From NCBI GenBank assembly GCA_903895515.1, contig CAITUB010000092.1, positions 1 to 24,788 on the forward strand: DNA of 24,788 nucleotides, written 5' to 3'. Each line of letters begins with the position of its first letter. The first letter of the stretch is position 1. This document shows, one piece after another, positions 14,457-20,906 of the stretch. The position numbers and the translations under genes are program-made. The notes below the pieces were generated by a model, which was given only the letters and a program-made list of their open reading frames with translations, searched no databases and was not told where the DNA came from. Origin of the DNA: an uncultured Acidimicrobium sp. Lineage in GTDB: Bacteria; Actinomycetota; Acidimicrobiia; Acidimicrobiales; Ilumatobacteraceae.

Positions 14457-14480
14457 GCCGCCCAATCGGGCGGCTTTTTT
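14457..14480 (+). terminator. Intrinsic terminator in the cimA leader (attenuator)
   Basis: A perfect 7-bp GC stem GCCGCCC-AATC-GGGCGGC is followed by six T's. It ends 35 bases before the cimA ATG, with no promoter in between, so transcripts reaching cimA must read through it. Together with the isoleucine leader peptide this is an attenuator. Confidence 0.92.
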
Positions 14481-14515
14481 AATCCCCAAAATTCGACAGT
14501 AGAGAAGAGCAGCAG

Positions 14516-16090
14516 ATGACAAAGCAACAACTTGTAGAAGTGTTCGACACCACATTGCGTGACGGCATGCAAGTAGAGGGCGTGTCGGCAAGCGTTGAAG
14601 ACAAGTTGCGCATTGCAGAACAACTGGATTACTTGGGCGTGCATTTCATTGAAGGCGGATGGCCTGGTGCGAACCCGAAAGACATTGAGTTTTTTGCCCG
14701 TGCAAAAAAGGAGTTGACGTTTTCAACCTCGGCCTTGGTTGCATTCGGTTCAACGCGACGTCCGCTTGGCAAAGTTGACGACGACGCGACACTGCGAAAT
14801 TTGATTGAAGCGGAAACTTCTGCAGTGTGCATTGTTGCTAAAGCTTGGGACTATCACGTTGTGCACGCATTGCAAACAACACTCGATGAAGGTGTTGCCA
14901 TGGTGTCGGACTCGGTGAAATATCTCACCGCTAACGATCGCCGAGTGCTTGTTGACATGGAACATTTCTTTGACGGTTTCAAATCGAACCCCGAGTTTTC
15001 GCTTCGCGTGTTAGAGGCCGCAATCATCGGTGGAGCAACGCACCTGGTGTTGTGCGACACCAACGGTGGATCGCTGCCGAACGACGTGTTGCACATTGTT
15101 GGCGAAGTAAAGAAGCACATCGGTGACGATGCGACAATCGGAATTCACTGCCACGACGACACGGGTTGCGCGGTGGCAAACTCGCTTGCAGCAGTGCAAA
15201 GCGGCGCGCGCCATGTGCAGGGAACGCTGAACGGTCTTGGCGAGCGCACCGGTAACACCAACCTGACAACGGTCATTCCTAACTTGCAATTGAAAATGGG
15301 TTTTGAATGCTTGCCAGAAGGCAGGCTCGAGCGCCTAACCACTGTCAGCAATTTTGTTGCTGAGGTGCTCAACCGTCCGTTGAATCCGCAGGCTCCATAC
15401 GTAGGTTCATCGGCGTTCGCCCATAAAGCTGGTCTCCATGTTTCGGCAATCTCGCGCGCAAAAGATGCGTACGAGCACATTGCACCAGAACTTGTTGGTA
15501 ACGGCACGCGTTTTCTTGTCAGCGAAATGGCTGGCCGCGCAACCATCACCATGAAGGCAGAAGAACTTGGATTGACCATGGACGGTCCTGCAGTAAATCA
15601 AGTGATTGACGACCTGAAGCGGCTCGAACACGAGGGCTACCACTTCGAAGCAGCAGATGCGTCGTTGGAATTGTTGATGCGTCGTGCAACTGGATGGAAA
15701 CAGAGTTTCTTTAATGTCGAATCAATGCGAGTGATCACCGATGAATCATCGGCTGGAACATTTACAACCGAAGCCACAGTGAAGGTGTGGATGGGGGACC
15801 ATCGCGAAGTGTGTACTGCGGAAGGTAATGGACCAGTAAACGCAATCGATACCGCATTGCGTGCTGCACTGTTGCAGAAATTCCCGCAGCTTTCACGTGT
15901 GCATTTGACCGACTACAAGGTGCGTATCTTGGACTCGGGCTCGGCAACTGGTGCGGTAACTCGCGTGTTGCTCGATGCCTCAGATGGAGAGCGCAGCTGG
16001 ACCACAATCGGCGTGTCGTCAAACATTATTGAAGCCTCGTGGCGCGCACTCGAAGAGTCGCTCATCTTTGGTCTCTTGCATTCCAAGTAG
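14516..16090 (+). CDS. cimA: (R)-citramalate synthase CimA
   Basis: Condenses pyruvate and acetyl-CoA to citramalate, which LeuCD and LeuB turn into 2-oxobutyrate for isoleucine. The 524-residue protein starts VEVFDTTLRDGMQVEGVSASVEDK and has YLGVHFIEGGWPGANPKD, the pattern of the citramalate-synthase branch (TIGR00977-like) and not of true LeuA. Arg15 and Asp16 lie in LRDG. The metal HxH is His211/His213 (GIHCHDDTGCA), and GERTGNTNL follows at 242-250. A LeuA-type C-terminal regulatory domain spans about 385-520, where isoleucine feedback would be expected. A purine-rich GAGAAGAG precedes the ATG. Independent support for the isoleucine role comes from the Ile-codon leader upstream. A 2-isopropylmalate synthase function is the alternative, but leuA is also present. 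Confidence 0.93.
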   Translation: MTKQQLVEVFDTTLRDGMQVEGVSASVEDKLRIAEQLDYLGVHFIEGGWPGANPKDIEFFARAKKELTFSTSALVAFGSTRRPLGKVDDDATLRNLIEAETSAVCIVAKAWDYHVVHALQTTLDEGVAMVSDSVKYLTANDRRVLVDMEHFFDGFKSNPEFSLRVLEAAIIGGATHLVLCDTNGGSLPNDVLHIVGEVKKHIGDDATIGIHCHDDTGCAVANSLAAVQSGARHVQGTLNGLGERTGNTNLTTVIPNLQLKMGFECLPEGRLERLTTVSNFVAEVLNRPLNPQAPYVGSSAFAHKAGLHVSAISRAKDAYEHIAPELVGNGTRFLVSEMAGRATITMKAEELGLTMDGPAVNQVIDDLKRLEHEGYHFEAADASLELLMRRATGWKQSFFNVESMRVITDESSAGTFTTEATVKVWMGDHREVCTAEGNGPVNAIDTALRAALLQKFPQLSRVHLTDYKVRILDSGSATGAVTRVLLDASDGERSWTTIGVSSNIIEASWRALEESLIFGLLHSK

Positions 16091-16093
16091 GCT
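16088..16093 (+). promoter_or_regulatory. Putative -10 element overlapping the cimA stop codon
   Basis: TAGGCT begins with the cimA TAG stop and lies 9 bases before ATG 16103, the same hexamer and distance as before the leuA leader peptide. AGGAG in between is only 1 base from the ATG, so a leaderless message for the next gene is plausible alongside read-through from cimA. Confidence 0.35.
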
Positions 16094-16102
16094 CGCAGGA
16101 GT

Positions 16103-16627
16103 ATGGCTGCTCCAAAATTTTCTCCAGTAAGTGCAACCCAAACGCCGCGCTCGTATGAATCTCCTCTACATGTTCCTGCGCCATGGTCGCCAGGTCGCCC
16201 TGGAGAAATAGACGGCAAGCAACCGCGTGGTGCGAGCTTGGGCAATCAAGGTCCAGACCAGGGCTACATCCTCACGCTTGCCCGCGTTGCGCGAAACAAG
16301 ATCAAAGTGCAAGCAGGCGAGTCGGTAGACGACGCCATTCGCGGGTCAATCGGCATCGCTCTGCGCAGGTCGTCGATGTACGGTCGCGCGCCAGTCATGC
16401 ATGACCTCACGTTTGCTCTCACCATTTGGGGATGGCTTGTAGACAACGTGCCAGCAGATTTGTTGGCTCGTCGTAAAGAGCTGTTTTCAGGAGTAGCCGA
16501 TGCGACGCATTCGTACTACGAAGTTCGCGAAATAACAGGGCTTGTTCCTGAAACGACGTACCAACTTTCCATCGAACAACTCACCGCAGTGACGCCGATG
16601 TCGTGGCGTGCACTCACCGGCGCGTAA
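16103..16627 (+). CDS. Unknown protein downstream of cimA, 174 residues
   Basis: I do not recognise this protein. The first 55 residues are proline- and glycine-rich and probably disordered (PAPWSPGRPGEIDGKQPRG). A helical domain of about 115 residues follows, with ARNKIKVQAGESVDDAIRGS, RAPVMHDLTFALTIWGWLVDNVP and SYYEVREITGLVPETTYQLS. No signal peptide, cysteine or catalytic signature is seen; one hydrophobic helix (about 105-118) is too short and mixed for a clear membrane span. It starts 12 bases after cimA and ends 3 bases before the MOSC gene, so it probably shares a transcript with one or both. Codon use matches the neighbours. Confidence 0.7.
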   Translation: MAAPKFSPVSATQTPRSYESPLHVPAPWSPGRPGEIDGKQPRGASLGNQGPDQGYILTLARVARNKIKVQAGESVDDAIRGSIGIALRRSSMYGRAPVMHDLTFALTIWGWLVDNVPADLLARRKELFSGVADATHSYYEVREITGLVPETTYQLSIEQLTAVTPMSWRALTGA

Positions 16628-16630
16628 CCC

Positions 16631-17173
16631 ATGCCTAATTCAGTGGTTGGTGTTCACCTTTCGCCTGAACACACATTCACAAAACAAGCACAAAGCTCAA
16701 TTGAGCTCATTGCTGGTGTCGGAGTGCAAGGGGATGCACACGCTGGAAAGACAGTGAAGCATTCGTATCTGCGTCGCAAGAAACCAGAAAAGCCGAACTT
16801 GCGTCAGGTCCACCTCATTGCGAGCGAGCTGATTGAAGAATTGCGTAAGGAAGGTTTCAATGTTGAGCGAGGCTCAATGGGTGAAAACATCACTACGAGC
16901 GGCATGCAACTCACGTCGCTTCCGCACGGAACTCGTTTGGTGTTTGCAAGTGGGGCTGCAATTGAGTTGACGGGTATTCGAACGCCGTGCAAACAGCTCA
17001 ATGGTTTTCAAGACGGATTGCTTGCTGCAGTACGTGAAAAGAACGAAAGTGGCGCATTCCGTCGACCAGTTGGCGTGCTTGCGGTTGTGGTAGCTAGCGG
17101 AACCGTTTCGCCAAACGATGTAATTGACGTGCAACTTCCAACAGGCGCACATCGCCCGATGGAATTTATCTAG
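16631..17173 (+). CDS. MOSC domain protein
   Basis: MOSC (molybdenum cofactor sulfurase C-terminal) domain proteins bind or transfer sulfur, often for molybdenum enzymes or detoxification of N-hydroxylated compounds. The 180-residue single-domain protein shows GVGVQGDAHAGKTVKHSYLRR (29-49), RQVHLIASELIEEL (58-71), GSMGENITTSG (81-91), LPHGTRLVFASGAAIELTGIRTPC, with the conserved cysteine at 120, and a short C-terminal strand region. It belongs with the stand-alone YiiM-like group. It follows the unknown gene by 3 bases with no strong ribosome site. Its stop codon abuts the stop of the convergent DUF2237 gene with no base between. Confidence 0.9.
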   Translation: MPNSVVGVHLSPEHTFTKQAQSSIELIAGVGVQGDAHAGKTVKHSYLRRKKPEKPNLRQVHLIASELIEELRKEGFNVERGSMGENITTSGMQLTSLPHGTRLVFASGAAIELTGIRTPCKQLNGFQDGLLAAVREKNESGAFRRPVGVLAVVVASGTVSPNDVIDVQLPTGAHRPMEFI

Positions 17174-17542
17174 TTACAGCGCAAACTTTTCTAAGTCTGC
17201 AAGGTTCACAAATTCGAGCGTGAGCACATGAGTCGCACGAAGGTTTACTTTCGGCGCCATCCCTGCTTCGAAAGCTTCTTGCCAACGCGATGCGCAAAGG
17301 CACCAATGATCTCCAGCCTTGAGCCCGTCAAAACCATATTGAGGCATTGGTGTCGATAAGTCGTTGCCGCTCATCTTTGAGAATGCAAGAAATTCATCGG
17401 TCATCACCGCGCACACGGTGTGTACGCCTGTGTCGTCTCCACCGGTCTCACAACATCCAGTGCGGTACCAACCTGTAAGTGGAGCAGTGCAACACGTTTC
17501 GATTGGTTCGCCGTACACATTGACTTGAGATCCAATTGTCAT
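17174..17542 (-). CDS. DUF2237 family protein
   Basis: A conserved family of unknown function, about 120 residues. The sequence NVYGEPIETCCTAPLTGWYRTGCCETGGDDTG then VCAVMTDEFLAFSKMSGNDL and GLKAGDHWCLCASRWQEAF matches the family pattern throughout, including its conserved cysteines (CC, GCC, VC, CLC), which may bind metal or form disulfides. The ATG at 17542 gives 122 residues and starts close to the conserved region, with GAGG 3 bases upstream. An in-frame GTG at 17563 would add seven residues but falls inside the dyad at 17561-17575. It diverges from gltX. Confidence 0.85.
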   Translation of the reverse strand: MTIGSQVNVYGEPIETCCTAPLTGWYRTGCCETGGDDTGVHTVCAVMTDEFLAFSKMSGNDLSTPMPQYGFDGLKAGDHWCLCASRWQEAFEAGMAPKVNLRATHVLTLEFVNLADLEKFAL

Positions 17543-17560
17543 GCGCCTCAACTTAGTGCT

Positions 17561-17575
17561 CACTCAGGGTGAGTG
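17561..17575. promoter_or_regulatory. Inverted repeat between DUF2237 gene and gltX: operator candidate
   Basis: CACTCA-GGG-TGAGTG is a perfect 6-3-6 dyad lying in the 58-base gap between two divergent genes, 2 bases upstream of the shared greA/gltX promoter element. It is well placed to bind a dimeric regulator of either gene. No known binding site is matched. Confidence 0.4.
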
Positions 17576-17577
17576 CT

Positions 17578-17592
17578 TTGCTCAGATAGCCT
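17578..17592 (+). promoter_or_regulatory. Putative gltX promoter element, shared with greA
   Basis: TTGCTCAGATAGCCT ends 8 bases before the gltX ATG and matches the greA element at 14 of 15 bases with identical spacing. No Shine-Dalgarno lies between, so a leaderless or near-leaderless gltX message is likely. Confidence 0.5.
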
Positions 17593-17600
17593 GAAAGCAC

Positions 17601-19013
17601 ATGTCTGCAACTCCTCGCTATCGTTTCGCGCCATCGCCCACCGGTTATTTTCACGTTGGCGGCGCACGCACTGCGCTCTACAACTGGCTACTTGCCCTGA
17701 AGCACAACGGCACCTTTGTATTGCGCATTGAAGACACCGACGAATCTCGTAACGAACCGCAGTGGACACAGGGAATTATTGACGCGCTTGCATGGATCGG
17801 CATCGACAGCAACGACCCGCATTTTGAAGGACCGTATTTCCAGTCCACCTATGCAACAGAGCATGTTGCCGCTGCGCACAAGTTGTTTGAAGCAGGCAAT
17901 GCGTATTACTGCGATCAGACCACCGAACAAATTCAGGAACGAGCAAAAGCAGCAGGACTGAATGGTTATGACGGGTTTTCGCGCGATCGTAAATTGGGCC
18001 CAGGTCCTGGACACGTATTGCGGTTCCGTGTTCCTGCAGGAAAGACCATCGTGAACGACACAGTTCGCGGGGCGGTGGAATTCGAGAACTCCACGATTGA
18101 AGATTTTGTGTTATTGCGCGGCAACGGCACGCCAGTGTTTCTCATTGCCAACGTGGTCGATGACATCACCATGAACATCACCCATGTGGTGCGCGCAGAA
18201 GAACATTTGCCAAATACCCCAAAGCAGCAAATGCTGTGGGACGCACTTGGCCACACGCCACCTGTGTGGGCACACGTGCCAGTACTGGTGAACGAACAGC
18301 GCAAGAAGCTGTCGAAGCGCCGCGACAAAGTTGCAGTTGAGCAATATCGCGAAGAGGGAATTTTGCCCGACGCAATGGTGAATTATTTAATGACCCTGGG
18401 TTGGGCGCCAAGTGGCGACACCGAGATTGTTCCGCTGCAGCAAATTCAAGACGAATTCCGTTTGGAAGACGTCAATCATTCGCCAGCATTTTTCGACATT
18501 AAAAAATTGCAGTCATTCAATGGCGAATACATTCGCTTGATGACACACGATGCCTTTGTTGCTGCCGCAAATGAAGTGTTGACAAGTTCGGCAGCAACCT
18601 GGCCGGCAGATCGGTACAAGCCTGAAGTGTTTGCTGCAATGGCGCCACTGGTGCAAACGCGAGTAGTGGTGATGGCTGAAGTAGTGGCGATGGTGGACTT
18701 CCTCTTTTTGGCTGAGCCACCAATTGATGAAGCCGCGTTCACGAAAGCATTTAGCGCAGATTTCGCAGTGTCAACGCTGACTGAAATTGCGAACGCGTTT
18801 GAAACTATTGAGTGGAACGCAGAGAGCATCAAAGTTGCAGTGGAAGCAGTTGGAACTCAGCACGAAGTAAAGCTTGGAAAATTGCAAGGGCCGCTGCGCA
18901 TTGCAATCACGGGCCGCACAGTTGGTCCGCCTTTGTTTGAACCAATTGAGTTGCTTGGCCGCGAGGAATCGTTGCGTCGAATTCGCGCTGCACTTGTTCG
19001 CGCTGCCGGATAA
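17601..19013 (+). CDS. gltX: Glutamyl-tRNA synthetase
   Basis: Class I synthetase that attaches glutamate to tRNA-Glu and, in bacteria without GlnRS, also to tRNA-Gln for later amidation by GatCAB. The 470-residue protein has RFAPSPTGYFHVGGARTALYNW (8-29) with the HIGH-type signature as FHVG (17-20), LRIEDTDESR (41-50), HVVRAEEHLPNTPKQ, and the KMSKS equivalent KLSKR (236-240). The four-cysteine zinc cluster of some GluRS proteins is absent. The C-terminal helical anticodon-binding domain ends LGREESLRRIRAAL. Its neighbours include tRNA-Gln and tRNA-Glu within 2 kb downstream, which favours a non-discriminating enzyme (inference). Confidence 0.96.
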   Translation: MSATPRYRFAPSPTGYFHVGGARTALYNWLLALKHNGTFVLRIEDTDESRNEPQWTQGIIDALAWIGIDSNDPHFEGPYFQSTYATEHVAAAHKLFEAGNAYYCDQTTEQIQERAKAAGLNGYDGFSRDRKLGPGPGHVLRFRVPAGKTIVNDTVRGAVEFENSTIEDFVLLRGNGTPVFLIANVVDDITMNITHVVRAEEHLPNTPKQQMLWDALGHTPPVWAHVPVLVNEQRKKLSKRRDKVAVEQYREEGILPDAMVNYLMTLGWAPSGDTEIVPLQQIQDEFRLEDVNHSPAFFDIKKLQSFNGEYIRLMTHDAFVAAANEVLTSSAATWPADRYKPEVFAAMAPLVQTRVVVMAEVVAMVDFLFLAEPPIDEAAFTKAFSADFAVSTLTEIANAFETIEWNAESIKVAVEAVGTQHEVKLGKLQGPLRIAITGRTVGPPLFEPIELLGREESLRRIRAALVRAAG

Positions 19014-19022
19014 CACGCTGTC

Positions 19023-19625
19023 ATGAAACGCGCAGGCACCATCTCCGTGCTTGTGTTGGCTGGGTTCATGTATGTATGTCTGAACATTGTTCAGGTGTGG
19101 TCAGTGGGGCGCAGTAGTGGCGCGAGAGAAGTCGATGCGATCGTCGTTATGGGAGTTGCTCAGTACGACGGAAGACCTTCCCCGCAATTGCAGGCTCGAC
19201 TTGATCATGTGCTTATGCTGTGGAAAGAAGGCGTTGCCAAACTGGTAGTGACAACTGGCGGAAATCAGCCAGGGGATCGCTTTACCGAAGCACGAGCATC
19301 TGCCGATTATTTGGTTGCAGGTGGAATTCCTGAATCGGCAATTTCTATGGAAGATATTGGTGCAACGACGTTGCAATCGCTTCAGGGTGTTGCAGAAATT
19401 TTGCACAGCCGAGGGCTTTCATCAATCGAAATTGTGACCGATCCATATCACGCGCTCCGTTCACGATTGATTGCGCAAGACCTCGGTTTAACTGCCTATG
19501 TTTCTCCGACCGAGCATTCTGCGGTGACAGGAGGGGCGGAGAAAAGGCGAATGATCAATGAAGGGCTAGGTCTTGCACTTGCCCATGTCATTGGTTTTCA
19601 GGCCCTCGACCGATTAACGAATTGA
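19023..19625 (+). CDS. YdcF/SanA-like DUF218 membrane-anchored protein
   Basis: A 200-residue protein with a hydrophobic N-terminal anchor at about 7-27 (ISVLVLAGFMYVCLNIVQVWS) and the DUF218 domain outside the membrane. Family marks are DAIVVMGVAQYDGRPSPQLQARLDHVLMLWKEG, LVVTTGG, the acidic/arginine segment RFTEARASADYLVAGGIP, SMEDIGATTLQSL, IVTDPYHALRS. DUF218 proteins are linked with cell-envelope functions (SanA, vancomycin sensitivity; YdcF binds S-adenosylmethionine), but their reaction is not settled. It begins 9 bases after gltX without a clear ribosome site and is probably co-transcribed. Confidence 0.87.
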   Translation: MKRAGTISVLVLAGFMYVCLNIVQVWSVGRSSGAREVDAIVVMGVAQYDGRPSPQLQARLDHVLMLWKEGVAKLVVTTGGNQPGDRFTEARASADYLVAGGIPESAISMEDIGATTLQSLQGVAEILHSRGLSSIEIVTDPYHALRSRLIAQDLGLTAYVSPTEHSAVTGGAEKRRMINEGLGLALAHVIGFQALDRLTN

Positions 19626-19636
19626 TCGGGATGGTA

Positions 19637-19666
19637 TTGCGGTCGATTTAGGGTTGCCGATATCCT
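19637..19666 (+). promoter_or_regulatory. Promoter of tRNA-Gln
   Basis: TTGCGG (19637-19642), 18-base spacer, TATCCT (19661-19666), then 13 bases to the mature tRNA 5' end. tRNA-Glu has a TAGCCT at the same 13-base distance, which supports both assignments. Confidence 0.55.
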
Positions 19667-19679
19667 TCAGTCGTCACTC

Positions 19680-19751
19680 TGGGGAGTGGTGTAACTGGCA
19701 ACACAGCAGATTCTGGTTCTGTTATTCAGGGTTCGATTCCTTGCTCCCCAA
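19680..19751 (+). tRNA. tRNA-Gln(CTG)
   Basis: A cloverleaf of 72 bases: acceptor TGGGGAG/CTCCCCA, D arm starting GTGTAACTGGCAACAC, anticodon stem GCAGA/TCTGT with loop TTCTGGT giving anticodon CTG (reads CAG), T arm CAGGG-TTCGATT-CCTTG with one G-T pair, discriminator A. The 3' end continues CA, not CCA, so CCA is probably added or completed after transcription. It lies between the YdcF-like gene and the convergent oxidoreductase, whose stop is 8 bases away. Confidence 0.95.
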
Positions 19752-19759
19752 CAAATTGT

Positions 19760-20767
19760 CTACTCGTCGTGCGACGGGATGAGCACAAATTTTCCGACGT
19801 GCTTCTTTTCCAGAAATTCTTTTTGTGCTTGAGCAATGTCTTCAAGTGGAAATGTTTTGGCCACTAACGGTCTGATGCGGTTTGACTCGATGTACGAGAT
19901 GAGCTGAGGGAACACCGGTTCGTCCCACGCAGTACAACCAATCAGTGTGAGGTCTTTGAGGTACATGGTGCGCAGGTCGAGATTGACCAATGGGCCGCCG
20001 ATCGCTCCTGATGAGGCGTAGCGTCCGCCTCGTTTCAGTGCTTTGAGTTCTCCTTCGAAGTGCGGGCCACCGACATTGTCAATGACGACATCAATGCATT
20101 CCTCTCCGAGTTCACTGACGAGGTCTGAGTCGCGGTCAATCACGAAGTCGGCACCAATGCGATGCACTTCATCCATTTTCGATTTTCCAACAATTGCGGT
20201 AACGGTTGCTCCGCGAACTTTTGCCAGTTGAACAACTGCAGAACCAACGCCACCGGAAGCACCTGCAACAAGAACGTGTTCACCAAATGAAACACCAGAA
20301 CGGTGCACCATGTTTTCTGCAGACCCGTAGCTGCACGGAATAGATCCGAGTTCGGCATCGGTCCACGTGGATTCGATAGGGAACACTTCGCCGGTAGGAA
20401 CTTTTACGAATTGAGCAAAAGCGCCATCAAAATCTGAACCCATCCAAATATTGAGCATTGAATCAAAACCATCTGGTCGCATACACGGGCGAACGAGCAC
20501 GCGTTTGCCAACGAGTTGAGAGTTCTCGGAGTCAAAGGTGTGCGTGACTATTCCGCAGCAATCGGTTCCTTGAATAAATGGAAACGGGGTAGGAATGTGC
20601 CAACCACCGCCTGAGTACCAGCCGAGACGAGTATTGATTTCTGTATTGTTCACGCCTGCTGCGAGAACTTTGATGAGTACATCACCAGCACCGAGTTCGG
20701 GTAGTGGAACTTCGCGGTAGTGCAGTTTGTCAAAACCGCCATTTCCCGTAGTTACAACAGCCTTCAC
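19760..20767 (-). CDS. MDR-family NAD(P)H:quinone oxidoreductase-like dehydrogenase
   Basis: A medium-chain dehydrogenase/reductase, probably NADPH-dependent, reducing quinones, enones or similar; the substrate is not predictable. The GTG at 20767 gives 335 residues beginning VKAVVTTGNGGFDKLHYREVP, the normal family N-terminus. The longer frame from a TTG at 20800 adds eleven non-family residues. The GroES-like domain has LAAGVNNTEINTRLGWY and FIQGTDCCGIV. The nucleotide loop is VAGASGGVGSAVVQLAK (about 168-184), followed by VIDNVGG and GGRYASSGAIGG. The structural-zinc cysteine cluster is absent. TAGTGT lies 7 bases before the GTG with no Shine-Dalgarno, suggesting a leaderless mRNA. Confidence 0.88.
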   Translation of the reverse strand: MKAVVTTGNGGFDKLHYREVPLPELGAGDVLIKVLAAGVNNTEINTRLGWYSGGGWHIPTPFPFIQGTDCCGIVTHTFDSENSQLVGKRVLVRPCMRPDGFDSMLNIWMGSDFDGAFAQFVKVPTGEVFPIESTWTDAELGSIPCSYGSAENMVHRSGVSFGEHVLVAGASGGVGSAVVQLAKVRGATVTAIVGKSKMDEVHRIGADFVIDRDSDLVSELGEECIDVVIDNVGGPHFEGELKALKRGGRYASSGAIGGPLVNLDLRTMYLKDLTLIGCTAWDEPVFPQLISYIESNRIRPLVAKTFPLEDIAQAQKEFLEKKHVGKFVLIPSHDE

Positions 20768-20774
20768 GGGACTA

Positions 20775-20780
20775 ACACTA
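20775..20780 (-). promoter_or_regulatory. Putative -10 element of the MDR oxidoreductase gene
   Basis: TAGTGT on the minus strand lies 7 bases before GTG 20767. It overlaps the upstream side of the divergent tRNA-Glu promoter, so the two transcription units share about 50 bases of control region. Confidence 0.35.
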
Positions 20781-20810
20781 GAGACAATTGAGAAAGACAA
20801 TCGGTAGCCT
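20781..20810 (+). promoter_or_regulatory. Promoter of tRNA-Glu
   Basis: GAGACA (20781-20786), 18-base spacer, TAGCCT (20805-20810), then 13 bases to the tRNA 5' end. The same -10 hexamer precedes greA and gltX, and the tRNA-Gln promoter has the same geometry. Confidence 0.5.
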
Positions 20811-20823
20811 TGAATCGCTACTT

Positions 20824-20896
20824 GGCCCCATCGTCTAGTGGCCTAGGACACTACCCTCTCAAGGTAGCGGCACGGGTTCGAATCCCGTTGGGGCTG
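20824..20896 (+). tRNA. tRNA-Glu(CTC)
   Basis: A 73-base cloverleaf: acceptor GGCCCCA/TGGGGCT with a G-U first pair, D arm GTC-TAGTGGCCTAG-GAC, anticodon stem CTACC/GGTAG with loop CTCTCAA giving anticodon CTC (reads GAG), T arm ACGGG-TTCGAAT-CCCGT, discriminator G. CCA is not fully encoded (CAAA follows). A lipoprotein gene begins 10 bases after the tRNA end, with no promoter visible between. Confidence 0.96.
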
Positions 20897-20906
20897 CAAA
20901 TCACTT

